This document shows, piece after piece, positions 16,430 through 25,767 of a stretch of 64,000 nucleotides of DNA. A program made the translations under genes and the position numbers. The stretch is from Demequina sp. NBRC 110051 (GTDB lineage Bacteria > Actinomycetota > Actinomycetes > Actinomycetales > Demequinaceae), in contig NZ_BBRH01000014.1 in assembly GCF_002090055.1 (NCBI RefSeq), positions 95,132 through 159,131 on the forward strand. The letters are read 5' to 3'. Within the stretch, counting starts at the first letter, position 1, and each line of letters opens with the position of its first letter. Below the pieces are notes generated by a model. That model saw only the letters and a program-made list of their open reading frames with translations. It searched no databases and was not told the DNA's origin.

Positions 16430-18999
16430 GAGCGCACCTCCAGTCGGGTCGGGGCGATGAGTACCGCGGTGTCGCGGCGCTCGGCATCGGTCGCGGGACG
16501 GCGCTGGCCGCGCTGCTCGACGTAGGCCAGCGACGGGTCGGGCTCCTCGGGGGCGTTCACGAAGCTCGTGAACTGCTGCAGGCGCTCGGGGTCGTTCAGC
16601 ACGGCCTTCCACTCGTCCTCGTACGAGTCGATGTGGCGGGCCATGTGGGCGTCGAGGTCGGCGCAGATGCCGAGCGAGTCGTCCATGATGACGGCCTTGA
16701 TGGCCTCGAGCCCACCCTCGTGGTCCTCCTGCCAGGGCGCGGTGCGCTGCAGGCGGTCGGCGGTGCGGATGTAGTACATGAGGTAGCGGTCGATGAGCGT
16801 GAAGACCATGTCGTCAGGCACGTCCTCGACGAGCAGCTGCGCGTGCTTGGGCGTGAAGCCGCCGTTGCCGCCCACGTAGATGTTCCAGCCCTTGTCCGTG
16901 GCGATGACGCCCACGTCCTTGCCGCGCGCCTCGGCGCACTCGCGGGCGCAGCCGGAGACTCCCAGCTTGAGCTTGTGGGGGCTGCGCAGGCCGCGGTAGC
17001 GCAGCTCGAGCGCGATCGCCATGCCCACCGAGTCCTGGACGCCGTAGCGGCACCACGTGGAGCCCACGCATGACTTCACGGTGCGCAGGCTCTTGCCGTA
17101 GGCGTGGCCCGACTCCATGCCGGCGTCGACGAGCCGCTGCCAGATGCCCGGCAGCTGCTCGAGGCGCGCGCCGAACATGTCGATGCGCTGGCCGCCCGTG
17201 ATCTTCGTGTACAGGCCATAGTCCTGGGCGATCTGGCCGATGAGAATGAGGTGCTCGGGGAGGATCTCGCCGCCGGGCACGCGCGGCACCACGGAGTACG
17301 TGCCGTCCTTCTGCATGTTCGCCATCACGCGGTCGTTGGTGTCCTGCAGCGCCGCGCGGTCAGCGGCGAGCACGTGCTCGTTGTAGATCGAGGCGAGGAT
17401 CGAGCCGACCGTGGGCTTGCAGATGTCGCAGCCGCGGCCGGTGCCGAAGCGCTCAACGATCTCGGAGAAGGTGCGCAGCTCGCTCACCTGGATCGCGTTG
17501 AACAGCTGCGCGCGCGACATGTCGAAGTGCTCGCACAAGGCGTTGGACAGCTCGATGCCGGACTTCTCCAGCTCGGTGCCCACGATCTTCTTCACGAGCG
17601 GCAGGCAGGATCCGCACGAGGTACCGGCCTTCGTACAGGCCTTGACCTCGCCCAGCTCGTGGCAGCCCTGCTCGCTGACCGCGTGGCGGATCGCGCCGGC
17701 GGTGACGTTGTTGCACGAGCACACGCCGGCCTCGTCGGGCAGTTCCACGTTGGGACGCTCGACGGTGCCCTCGGGCAGCAGCCAGCCGGCGGGGTCGCCT
17801 CCGAGCTCGGATCCCACCAGCGGTCGCAGGCTTGCATAGGCGGAGGCGTCGCCCACGAGGATGCCGCCCAGAAGGGTGCGAGCGTCGTCGGTGACGACGA
17901 GCTTCTTGTAGACGCCCGCGACCGGGTCCGCGTACGTGAGTTCGAGCGCGCCGGGGGTGGTCGCGAACGCGTCGCCGAAGGACGCGACATCCACGCCCAG
18001 CAACTTGAGCTTGGCGGCCGTGTCGGCGCCGGGGAACGTGGACTCGCCTCCCAGCAGCCGGTCCACCGCGATCTCCGCCATCGTGTTTCCGGGAGCGATG
18101 AGGCCGATGCACGCGCCCTGAATGCACGCGACCTCGCCGATCGCGCTGACCGCTGGGTCGTCCGTCAGGCACGTGTCGTCGACCACGATGCCGCCGCGCT
18201 CGCCAATGGTGAGGCCCGCGTCGCGGCCCAACTCGTCGCGCGGGCGCACACCGGTGGCGAACACCACGACGTCGACCAGCTGCTCGCCATTGTCGGCAAA
18301 CTTGAGGCTTCCCACGTGGCCGTGCTTGTCGGGGCGGATCGCCTCGGTCGCGGTGTTGCAGCGCACCTTCACGCCCATGTTCTCGATGAGGCGCGTGAGC
18401 GCCTGGCCGCCGCCCTCGTCGACCTGGAGGTTCATGAGGCGGTCGGCGAACTGGATGACCGTGCTCGTCGCGCCCAACTCCTGCAATGCGCCGGCGGCCT
18501 CGAGTCCCAGCAGACCTCCGCCGATGACGGCGCCGCGCACGGCCCGGCCCAGCTCCTTGCGCCGGCGCTCGACGTAGATGCGCAGCGCCGCGACATCGTC
18601 GATGGTGCGATAGACGAACACGCCGGGCAGGTCGCTGCCCTTCACCGGCGGCGACCACGCGTAGGAGCCGGTAGCCATGACGAGGTGGTCGTAGGGATGC
18701 ACCACGCCGTGGGCGTCGGTGACCGTGCGGCCTTCGCGGTCGATCTGGACCGCCTTCGCGTCGCGCTTGAGGGTGACGAGGTCGTCGTCCCACAGCGCGG
18801 GATCGCCCAGGGCCAGGTCGTCGGGATCCTTGCCGGTGAAGTAGCTGGTGAGTGCCACGCGGTCGTAGGGCGCGCGCGGCTCCTCCGCGAGCACGGTGAC
18901 CGCGTAGCGGCCGTCGGTGTCGCGGGCACGCATGGCCTCGGTGAAGCGGTGGGCGACCATGCCGCCGCCGACGACGACGATCTGCTGGATGTCGGTCAT
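16426..18999 (-). CDS. nirB: Assimilatory NAD(P)H nitrite reductase large subunit NirB
   Basis: 857 residues, family-typical. Order of domains: FAD/NAD-binding pyridine-nucleotide reductase (about 1-300; VVVGGGMVAHRF), a BFD-like [2Fe-2S] domain near 430-480 (CSCNNV...CGSC), a NIR_SIR ferredoxin-like half from about 560, then the [4Fe-4S]-siroheme site with Cys-x5-Cys (CVGSTWC, about 645) and Cys-x3-Cys (CARECAEA, about 685). It reduces nitrite to ammonium with six electrons. ATG 18999 has AGGAGG seven bases upstream and lies 11 bases after the nasB stop. The longer open frame upstream only shadows nasB. Confidence 0.96.
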   Translation of the reverse strand: MTDIQQIVVVGGGMVAHRFTEAMRARDTDGRYAVTVLAEEPRAPYDRVALTSYFTGKDPDDLALGDPALWDDDLVTLKRDAKAVQIDREGRTVTDAHGVVHPYDHLVMATGSYAWSPPVKGSDLPGVFVYRTIDDVAALRIYVERRRKELGRAVRGAVIGGGLLGLEAAGALQELGATSTVIQFADRLMNLQVDEGGGQALTRLIENMGVKVRCNTATEAIRPDKHGHVGSLKFADNGEQLVDVVVFATGVRPRDELGRDAGLTIGERGGIVVDDTCLTDDPAVSAIGEVACIQGACIGLIAPGNTMAEIAVDRLLGGESTFPGADTAAKLKLLGVDVASFGDAFATTPGALELTYADPVAGVYKKLVVTDDARTLLGGILVGDASAYASLRPLVGSELGGDPAGWLLPEGTVERPNVELPDEAGVCSCNNVTAGAIRHAVSEQGCHELGEVKACTKAGTSCGSCLPLVKKIVGTELEKSGIELSNALCEHFDMSRAQLFNAIQVSELRTFSEIVERFGTGRGCDICKPTVGSILASIYNEHVLAADRAALQDTNDRVMANMQKDGTYSVVPRVPGGEILPEHLILIGQIAQDYGLYTKITGGQRIDMFGARLEQLPGIWQRLVDAGMESGHAYGKSLRTVKSCVGSTWCRYGVQDSVGMAIALELRYRGLRSPHKLKLGVSGCARECAEARGKDVGVIATDKGWNIYVGGNGGFTPKHAQLLVEDVPDDMVFTLIDRYLMYYIRTADRLQRTAPWQEDHEGGLEAIKAVIMDDSLGICADLDAHMARHIDSYEDEWKAVLNDPERLQQFTSFVNAPEEPDPSLAYVEQRGQRRPATDAERRDTAVLIAPTRLEVRS

Positions 19000-19010
19000 G
19001 GTGATCCTCC

Positions 19011-20471
19011 TCAACCCGCGAGCGCGGGAACCTTGTCGTGTGCGGCGGCCTCGATGAGCCGGGTGACGTTGGCGCGGCAGTCGCCGCAGCCGGTGGATGC
19101 GCGGGTCGCCTTGGCGACGTCCTCGACGGAGTCGCAGCCGTCGGCGATGGCGGCGCAAATACGCCCCTTGGTGACGGTGTTGCATTGGCAGACGGTGTCG
19201 GCGTCGTCCATGTCCTCGACGCTCGCCGCGGCCGCGGGACCGGCGCCCGCGAGGGGGCGGATGATGAGGTGCGCCGGGTCGGCGGGGACGGGGATCATGC
19301 GCGTGTACATCGCGGACAGCTGCGCGGCGCAGTCCTTGTCCCCCACCACGGTCGCGCCCACGAGCAGGCCGTGCGAGACGACGACCTCGACAAACCGGCC
19401 GATGCTCGGGTCGGCCAGCCGCACCGCGCGCAGCTCGCGTTCGCCGTGCTCGAACTTTCCCGACAGGCCCATGGTGACGACGTCGAGGCCCGATGCCTTG
19501 ACGCGCACGATGCTCGTGGGGTCGTCGTGGGCGGGCCGCGCGACCGGCACCGACGCGCCGGTCCAGGCGTCGACCAGGCGCGTGGCCTGATCCCAGCCCT
19601 GCGCGACGAGCCCGGTGCCGCCCTCGGGCGGCTGAGCGCAGTCGCCGATGGCGAAGACCGCGGGGTCTGTGGGGCTCGCGAGGTCGCTTCCCACCACGAT
19701 GCCGCGCTCGCAGGCGAGGCCCGCGCGCCGCGCGAGCGTGGCCTCGGGAATGGTGCCCGCGCACATCACGAGCAGGTCGGTCAGCACCTCGGTGCCGTCC
19801 GTCAGGCGCACCGCGCTGAGCTGCCCGCGTCGGTCGATGGCCTGTGCCACGGAGGAACCGGTCACTACCCGCACTCCCAGGCGGCTGAGCGACCCGGTGG
19901 CGATCTGCGCGGCCGCGTCTCCCAGTTGGCGCTCCATGACGCGGTCCGAGTGGTGCACGAGTGTGACGGTGAGGCCGCGCGCCGCGAGACCCGTGGCGAC
20001 CTCGAGGCCCAGCACGCCGGCGCCGAGCACCACCGCGCGACGGGACTTCGGCAGCCGCGCGAGGATGCCCTCGGCATCGGCCAGGTCCTTCAGCACGCTC
20101 ACGCCGGGCACCAGGCCGCGGTCGGTGGCGATGCCGAGTATGTCCGGGATGCGGGCGGCCGATCCCGTGGCGAACACCAGCCGGTCGTAGGCATGCACGT
20201 CGCCGCGCGAGTCGGTGACGGTGCGGGCGGCCCTGTCGACGTCGACCGCATGGATGCCGTCGAGGACCCGGGCACGCTCGCTGTCGACGGCGCTCATGGC
20301 CAGCATCGCGGGGTCGGACTTGCCGGCGACCACCGAGGACAGCAGCACGCGGTTGTACGGGCCGTGAGGTTCGCGACCCAGCACCGTTACATACGCGTCC
20401 TGGTCGCGGGCGATGAGGTCCTCGACCAAGCGCGATCCGACCATGCCGTGGCCGATGACGACGATTCTCAT
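19011..20471 (-). CDS. nasB: FAD-dependent nitrate reductase electron-transfer subunit (NasB-like)
   Basis: 486 residues. An N-terminal FAD-binding loop (VVIGHGMVGSRLVEDL) and a central NAD-binding loop (VVLGAGVLGLEVATGLAARG) are followed by a C-terminal BFD-like [2Fe-2S] domain with CQCNT near 424 and CGDC near 461. It resembles the N-terminal half of NirB without the siroheme part, which fits the small flavoprotein that passes NADH electrons to NasA. It sits between nasA (ATGA overlap) and nirB. The exact gene name varies between organisms. Confidence 0.85.
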   Translation of the reverse strand: MRIVVIGHGMVGSRLVEDLIARDQDAYVTVLGREPHGPYNRVLLSSVVAGKSDPAMLAMSAVDSERARVLDGIHAVDVDRAARTVTDSRGDVHAYDRLVFATGSAARIPDILGIATDRGLVPGVSVLKDLADAEGILARLPKSRRAVVLGAGVLGLEVATGLAARGLTVTLVHHSDRVMERQLGDAAAQIATGSLSRLGVRVVTGSSVAQAIDRRGQLSAVRLTDGTEVLTDLLVMCAGTIPEATLARRAGLACERGIVVGSDLASPTDPAVFAIGDCAQPPEGGTGLVAQGWDQATRLVDAWTGASVPVARPAHDDPTSIVRVKASGLDVVTMGLSGKFEHGERELRAVRLADPSIGRFVEVVVSHGLLVGATVVGDKDCAAQLSAMYTRMIPVPADPAHLIIRPLAGAGPAAAASVEDMDDADTVCQCNTVTKGRICAAIADGCDSVEDVAKATRASTGCGDCRANVTRLIEAAAHDKVPALAG

Positions 20472-22642
20472 GCGAGCGCTCCTTCCGTCACGCGCGCGGG
20501 TGCGATGGCGACCGCGGTGACCTTGAACTCGGGCATCCCACTGATGGGGTCGGTGACGTCGTTGGTGAGGCGGTTGGCGCTTCCCTGGCCCGCCCAGTGG
20601 AAGGGCATGAACACCGTGTCGGGACGCGTGGCCTCGGTGATCCGCACCGTCGCGAGGCCCTCGCCGCGTGCGGTCGTCAGGTTGGCCAGGCCGCCCTCGG
20701 TCAGGCCCAGGCGGTCGGCGAGCAGCGGGTGCACCTCGACGAACGGCTCGGGCTGCGCCGCGTTCAGCTCTGCGACGCGGCGGGTCTGCGCACCGGACTG
20801 GTAGTGCTGCAGCACGCGACCGGTGATGAGATACAGCGGCGCGTCGCCGCGCACGTCGTCGTCGGGCGCATGGTGGTCGACGGCGATGAGGCGCGCCTTC
20901 CCGTCCGGCGTCGGGAAGGCGTCGAGGAACACCCGCGGCGTTCCCTCATGCCCCTCACCCCGCACCGGCCAGTACAGCGCCTCGCCGCGGTCGAGTCGCT
21001 CGTAGGTGACGCCCGAGTAGTCGGCCTTGCCTCCGGCGGATGCCGCGGCGAGCTCCGTAAACACCGTCGCCGCGTCCGTGGGGAAGCCGCGGTCGACACC
21101 CAGGCGGGCCGCGAGCCGATTGAGGATCCACAGCTCCGATCGCGCGTTGCCGGGGGCTTCGACGGCCTGGCGTCGGCGGATGATGCGACCCTCGAGGTTG
21201 GTCATGGTGCCCTCCTCCTCCGCCCACTGGGTGACGGGGAGGATGACGTCCGCGAGCAGCGCGGTCTCGGACGGCACCAGGTCGGCCACCACTAGGAGGT
21301 CGAGACGGCCGAGGGCCTCGCGGACCTTGTCCGCGTTTGGTGCGGACACGACGACATTGCTGCCGTGCACGAGGAGGGCCTTGGGGCCGTCGGCCGTGCC
21401 CAAGGAGTCGAGCAGCCGGATGGCCGGGACGCCCGGGCCGGGCAGCGAGCCGGGGTCCACGCCCCACACGCCGGCGACATGTTCCCGCGCGGCGGGATCG
21501 GTAATCATCCGGTAGCCGGGCAGCTGGTCGGACTTCTGGCCGTGCTCCCGGCCGCCCTGGCCATTGCCCTGACCCGTGACGGGACCGAAACCCGAGCCCT
21601 CGCGGCCGATCAGCCCCAGCAGGAGTGCCAGGTTGATCGCGGCGGTGACTCCGGCGGTGCCCTGGCTCATCTGCTCGAGACCTCGACCGGTGAGGACGTA
21701 GGCACCGCGCCCGCCGCGCGACGGCGAGGCGGCGGCGAGCAGACGCGCGGTGCGGCGCAGCTCGTCGGCGGGGATACCGCACACCTGCTCGGCACGCTCG
21801 GGCCACCAGCCTGCGACGGAGCGGCGCACGTCATCCAGTCCTGTGGTGCGCTGGGCGAGGTAGTCAGCGTCCGCCAGACCCTCGGCGAGCACCACGTGGG
21901 CGAGTGCGAGCAGCACCACTAGGTCCGTGCCGGGCACGGGTGCGAGGTGAATGCCCTTGGCCTCGTGGGTCAGCTTCGCCGTGACCGTCTCGCGCGGGTC
22001 GACGACCACGAGGCCGCCGCGCTCGCGCGCACCGGCGAGGTGCTGCACGAAGGGAGGCATGGTGACGCCCATGTTGGAGCCCACGACGAGCACCGCATCG
22101 GCCCCGCCCAGGTCCGACAGCGGGAAGCCGAGCCCGCGATCCATGCCGAGCGAGCGGTTGGAGGCCGCCGCGGCCGACGACATGCAGAACCGGCCGTTGT
22201 AGTCGATGTAGGGCGTACGCAGGACGGTCCGAGCGAACTTGCCCAGCGCGTACGCCTTCTCGTTGGTGAGGCCCCCGCCGCCGAAGATCGCTATGGCGTC
22301 GCGCCCATGCGCGGCCTGCAGCGACTCGATGCGACCGGCGACGAGGTCGAGTGCCTCGTCCCAGCCCGCCTCGCGGAAGCCGCCGTCGGCGGTGCGGATC
22401 ATCGGGACCGTGATGCGGTCCTTGGCACGCAGGACCTCGGCCGAGGTCCAGCCCTTCTGGCACAGCCCGCCCCGGTTCGTGGGGAACTGGCGACCCGAGA
22501 CCTCGACCGGAAGTGCGGCATCGGCCGCAGTCCTGGTGAGGGTCTGCGCGCACTGCAAGGCGCAGTACGGGCAGTGGGTCGCGACCGCGCCACCCGGGGC
22601 GCTGAGGGCCCCGGGCGACGTGGTGCCGTGCGATGCGGGCAC
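20468..22642 (-). CDS. nasA: Assimilatory nitrate reductase catalytic subunit NasA
   Basis: 724 residues, molybdopterin oxidoreductase superfamily. The N-terminal [4Fe-4S] motif is CPYCALQC with a fourth Cys in GLCQKGW (about 20-58). Bis-MGD contacts include YNGRFCMSSAAAASNRSLG and the C-terminal LYLITGRVLQHYQSG and FHWAG segments. It reduces nitrate to nitrite in the cytoplasm. The GTG at 22642 is chosen because the narK stop lies only two bases before it; the upstream extension is inside narK. The protein depends on the mob/moa/moe products encoded downstream in the same run. Confidence 0.93.
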   Translation of the reverse strand: MPASHGTTSPGALSAPGGAVATHCPYCALQCAQTLTRTAADAALPVEVSGRQFPTNRGGLCQKGWTSAEVLRAKDRITVPMIRTADGGFREAGWDEALDLVAGRIESLQAAHGRDAIAIFGGGGLTNEKAYALGKFARTVLRTPYIDYNGRFCMSSAAAASNRSLGMDRGLGFPLSDLGGADAVLVVGSNMGVTMPPFVQHLAGARERGGLVVVDPRETVTAKLTHEAKGIHLAPVPGTDLVVLLALAHVVLAEGLADADYLAQRTTGLDDVRRSVAGWWPERAEQVCGIPADELRRTARLLAAASPSRGGRGAYVLTGRGLEQMSQGTAGVTAAINLALLLGLIGREGSGFGPVTGQGNGQGGREHGQKSDQLPGYRMITDPAAREHVAGVWGVDPGSLPGPGVPAIRLLDSLGTADGPKALLVHGSNVVVSAPNADKVREALGRLDLLVVADLVPSETALLADVILPVTQWAEEEGTMTNLEGRIIRRRQAVEAPGNARSELWILNRLAARLGVDRGFPTDAATVFTELAAASAGGKADYSGVTYERLDRGEALYWPVRGEGHEGTPRVFLDAFPTPDGKARLIAVDHHAPDDDVRGDAPLYLITGRVLQHYQSGAQTRRVAELNAAQPEPFVEVHPLLADRLGLTEGGLANLTTARGEGLATVRITEATRPDTVFMPFHWAGQGSANRLTNDVTDPISGMPEFKVTAVAIAPARVTEGALA

Positions 22643-22644
22643 GA

Positions 22645-24054
22645 TTAGACCCCCTGCATCCTCGCGCCCTTGCGCAGGTAGAACACCCACGTGAGCGCGG
22701 CCATCAGGAGGAAGACGCCGATGTAGATCTGGAGCGCGGGGACGATCGAGCCCTCGAAGGCCTCACGCGACCACTTGTAGACGAAGGGGATGGCAAATCC
22801 ACCGAAGGCTCCGATCGCGGAGATGATGCCGACCGCGCCCGCGCTTTGACGCTTGAAGTCGAGCGTGCGCTCCTCGCCGGGCTCGCCGTCGGCGTCGCGC
22901 AGGCGGTTGAAGATCGACGGGATCATCCGGTAGGTGGAGCCGTTGCCCAGGCCCGTGATGAGGAACAGCGCCATGAAGCTCACGAAGAACAGCGGTAGGT
23001 TCTCGCCCTGGACGCCCTGCACGGCGCTGAAGCCCGCGATAGCCATGAGCACGAACGCCGCGACGGTGATGATCGAGCCGCCGAACCGGTCCGCGAGCTT
23101 GCCGCCGTAGGGGCGCGCGAGCGAGCCGAGCAGCGCGCCGAGGAAGCCCCAGCCGAGAGCGATGTCGGGGCGTTCGAACACCACCGTGAGGAGCGTGGGG
23201 AACGCCGCCGAGTAGCCGATGAACGATCCGAACGTGCCGACGTACAGGAACGACATCAGCCACGTGTGGCCGTGACGCAGCGAGCGCACGGTGGGCTTCG
23301 GGTCGGCCTTCGCCTCGCGCAGGTTGTCCATGAAGACGAAGGCGAGCACCGCGGCGATCACGGCGAGCGGGAGGTACACCAAGCCGGCCATCGCGAGGCC
23401 GATGCCGCCGATGCCGATGACGATCGGCACCAGCTTCTGGGCGACCGCGACGCCGATGTTGCCGCCCGCAGCGTTGAGCCCGAGTGCCCAGCCCTTGGCC
23501 TTGTCCGGGTAGAAGAAGGTGATGTTGGACATCGAGGAGGCGAAGTTTCCGCCGCCGAAGCCCGCGGTCGCGGCGATCGCGACGAGCACGCCGAAGGACG
23601 TCTCGGGCCGGCCGACCACCCACGCGAGTCCGGCGGTGGGGATGATCAGGAGCAGCGCCGAGATCACCGTCCAGTTGCGACCGCCGAAGATCGGCACGGC
23701 GAAGGTGTAGGGGATGCGCAGGAAGGCGCCGACGCCCGAGGCGACCGCGAGGAGCGTGAGGCCCTGCTCGGCGGTGAGAGCCCAGCCGTTGGCGCCGGTG
23801 GCGACCAGGTTGCCCGCGTCGTCGAACGTGCCGTACATGCGCACCACGACGATGGACCACAGCATCCAGATGGAGAAGCCGATGTGCTCGGCGACGATAG
23901 AGAAGATGAGGTTGCGGAAGGCGATCGCCTTGCCCTTGGCCTCCCAGAAGACCTCGTCCTCCGGAGTCCAGCGCTCGATCCACCGGCCCTTACCGATGAT
24001 TCCGGGCTCGACGGATGCGGATGCTGTCTGGTCCTGCCGGTCCTGAACAGTCAT
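22645..24054 (-). CDS. narK: Nitrate/nitrite transporter NarK family (MFS)
   Basis: 469 residues and about twelve membrane segments. The NarK signatures are present: the glycine-rich GFGGGNFASSMSNITFFYPDKAKGWALGLNAAGGN block (quoted as GFGGGNFASSMSNITFF and KGWALGLNAAGGN) and a second GLGNGSTYRMIPSIF near residue 355. ATG 24054 has GGGGAGG immediately upstream. It is the first gene of the 14-gene run and imports nitrate or exports nitrite. Its control region is the 414-base gap upstream. Confidence 0.95.
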   Translation of the reverse strand: MTVQDRQDQTASASVEPGIIGKGRWIERWTPEDEVFWEAKGKAIAFRNLIFSIVAEHIGFSIWMLWSIVVVRMYGTFDDAGNLVATGANGWALTAEQGLTLLAVASGVGAFLRIPYTFAVPIFGGRNWTVISALLLIIPTAGLAWVVGRPETSFGVLVAIAATAGFGGGNFASSMSNITFFYPDKAKGWALGLNAAGGNIGVAVAQKLVPIVIGIGGIGLAMAGLVYLPLAVIAAVLAFVFMDNLREAKADPKPTVRSLRHGHTWLMSFLYVGTFGSFIGYSAAFPTLLTVVFERPDIALGWGFLGALLGSLARPYGGKLADRFGGSIITVAAFVLMAIAGFSAVQGVQGENLPLFFVSFMALFLITGLGNGSTYRMIPSIFNRLRDADGEPGEERTLDFKRQSAGAVGIISAIGAFGGFAIPFVYKWSREAFEGSIVPALQIYIGVFLLMAALTWVFYLRKGARMQGV

Positions 24055-24144
24055 GACCCCTCCCCAGGGTTCCTTGTGATGTGAGAGTCCTCGCCATCGT
24101 TGGCTCTCGATCACCCCGCATCGGCGATCTTTCGGACACTCACC

Positions 24145-24150
24145 ACAGTA
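24145..24150 (-). promoter_or_regulatory. Candidate -10 element (TACTGT) of narK
   Basis: TACTGT on the minus strand has no good -35 at 16-18 bases, which suggests an activator-dependent promoter. It implies a leader of about 84 bases before the narK ATG. Confidence 0.4.
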
Positions 24151-24160
24151 GGAAGGGGAT

Positions 24161-24189
24161 GTTTCACCGGCCCGCGGCCTGTGTGAAAC
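24161..24189. promoter_or_regulatory. Dyad GTTTCAC-N15-GTGAAAC upstream of narK
   Basis: Perfect 7-bp arms (24161-24167 and 24183-24189) are centred about 37 bases upstream of the predicted start point, where an activator would touch the -35 region. A second GAAAC lies at 24195-24199. NnaR or GlnR are the obvious candidates, since GlnR boxes contain GAAAC halves. Confidence 0.5.
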
Positions 24190-24313
24190 ATGGAGAAACT
24201 CTTCCTCACCTCACGGGAGGGGTCGGTGTGAAGTGAGGTCGCGGGGCCGGTCCCCGTCACCCGCGTCACCCGTCACCTCCGGCGTTGTCCGTCGCCCCGG
24301 CACCACCCGTTCC

Positions 24314-24390
24314 GAAGTGACGGTGATCTGGACGACACACCGCGTACGCGACTTCACGCTACGGCGTGTCGCATTCATCACCGTCACTTC
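24314..24390. repeat. Nested long palindrome between hemL and narK
   Basis: Outer arms GAAGTGACGGTGAT (24314-24327) and ATCACCGTCACTTC (24377-24390) are perfect over 14 bp. Inner arms CGACACACCG and CGGCGTGTCG pair with one mismatch. The whole 77 bases could form one long cruciform or RNA hairpin, 79 bases beyond the hemL stop. There is no U-tract. It may be a strong terminator for hemL, a small REP-like element or a protein-binding site. Confidence 0.6.
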
Positions 24391-24468
24391 GTGACACGAG
24401 CCGCACAACCCAGGGCACTCAGGACGTGCTCAGGCGCGGGAGAGAAGCCGCGCGGACGACGACGCGGT

Positions 24469-25767
24469 TTAGCGCGCGTGTGCCCAGGCAGCGGCCGCGG
24501 CCACGATCGCGTCGACGTCAGCCTCGGTGTGTTCGTTCGACAGGAACCACGTCTCGAAGGCGCTCGGCGGCAGGTAGACGCCGGCGTCGTGCATCGTGTG
24601 GAAGAACGATGCGAACGCCGCGGTGTCCTGCGCCGCCGCGTTCTCGAACGTCACCGGCGGCTCCGAGAGACCCAGGAAGAACGAGAACAACGTGCCCGCG
24701 CGGCCCACGGCGTGCTCGACGCCCGCGGCGTCGAATGCCCCGGATACCCCAGCGATGAGGCGGTCGCCCAGCGTGCTCAGGTGTGTGTACACGTCGTCGG
24801 TGAGCAGGCGCATGGTGACGAGGCCAGCCGCCACCGCGACCGGGTTACCCGACAGGGTACCCGCCTGGTACACCCGCCCGAGCGGAGCGAGCTGCTCCAT
24901 CAGATCCGCGCGGCCACCGAGCGCAGCGACGGGCATGCCGCCGCCAATGACCTTGCCGAACGTGATGAGGTCGGGCTGCCAAGGCTCCAGGCCCGCGGCA
25001 AGGTCCGCGTCGCGCTCCACGCCCCAGTACCCGGCGGGGCCGGCGCGGAAGCCCGTGAGGACCTCGTCGACGATGAAGACGGCGCCCTCATTGCGGCACA
25101 GGGTCGCGATCAGGCGGTTGAAGCCTCGCGGCGGCGCGACGGTGCCCATATTGGCGGGAGCGGCCTCGGTGATGACGGCCGCGATGGACTGGCCGTGCTC
25201 GGCGAAGGCTGCGGTGAGCGCGTCCTCGTCGCCGTAGGGCAGCACCAAAGTGTCCACGGCGGCTCCCTTAGTGACGCCCGCGGAGTCCGGCACGCCGGCC
25301 GTGGCGAGGCCCGAGCCCGCTGCCACCAGCAGTGAGTCCGAGTGACCGTGGTAGCAGCCAGCGAACTTCACGATGACGTCGCGCCCGGTCGCGCCGCGCG
25401 CGAGTCGGATCGCGGTCATCGTCGCCTCGGTGCCGGTCGACACGAGGCGCACGCGCTCGGCGGGCGCGTAGCGGCCGCGGATCTCCTCGGCGAGCTCGAC
25501 CTCGTGCTCCGTGGTGGCACCGAACGACAGCCCGCGCGCGGCGGCCTCCTGGACCGCCTGCACCACGGTCGGGTGGGCGTGACCCAGGATGGCGGGGCCC
25601 CAGGAGCCGACCAGGTCGATGTACTCCCGGCCGTCCGCGTCGGTGACGCGAGCGCCGCGAGCCGAGGCGATCGGCACCGGCTCTCCCCCGACGCCATTCC
25701 AGGCGCGCACGGGCGAGTTCACGCCGCCGGGCAGGATGGCCGCGGCGCGGTCGGATCGGATACTCAC
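24469..25767 (-). CDS. hemL: Glutamate-1-semialdehyde 2,1-aminomutase HemL
   Basis: 432 residues, PLP fold type I. The start region AAAILPGGVNSPVRAWNGVGG, TGTEATMTAIRLARG (phosphate-binding), FIVDEVLTGFRAG and the PLP lysine in ITFGKVIGGGMPVAALGG are all present. It makes 5-aminolevulinate. The GTG at 25767 overlaps the hemB stop (GTGA); the longer frame upstream lies inside hemB. HemA (glutamyl-tRNA reductase) is not in the window. Confidence 0.96.
   Translation of the reverse strand: MSIRSDRAAAILPGGVNSPVRAWNGVGGEPVPIASARGARVTDADGREYIDLVGSWGPAILGHAHPTVVQAVQEAAARGLSFGATTEHEVELAEEIRGRYAPAERVRLVSTGTEATMTAIRLARGATGRDVIVKFAGCYHGHSDSLLVAAGSGLATAGVPDSAGVTKGAAVDTLVLPYGDEDALTAAFAEHGQSIAAVITEAAPANMGTVAPPRGFNRLIATLCRNEGAVFIVDEVLTGFRAGPAGYWGVERDADLAAGLEPWQPDLITFGKVIGGGMPVAALGGRADLMEQLAPLGRVYQAGTLSGNPVAVAAGLVTMRLLTDDVYTHLSTLGDRLIAGVSGAFDAAGVEHAVGRAGTLFSFFLGLSEPPVTFENAAAQDTAAFASFFHTMHDAGVYLPPSAFETWFLSNEHTEADVDAIVAAAAAWAHAR

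Larger units (their letters stand above)
24055..24468. other. 414-base gene-free region between hemL and narK
   Basis: This region holds no convincing gene. It contains the narK promoter (24145-24150) with its dyad (24161-24189), a long nested palindrome (24314-24390), and several direct GTCACC repeats at about 24256-24278. The segment is less GC-rich than the flanking genes. Confidence 0.8.

Noticed and set aside
17104..19590. Plus-strand 828-codon open frame opposite nirB/nasB
   Set aside because: Composition typical of the antisense frame of a GC-rich gene; nirB and nasB are certain on the other strand.
16426..19764. 1112-codon reading of nirB
   Set aside because: The first 255 codons are only the nasB antisense-free shadow; the ATG at 18999 with AGGAGG gives the normal 857-residue protein.
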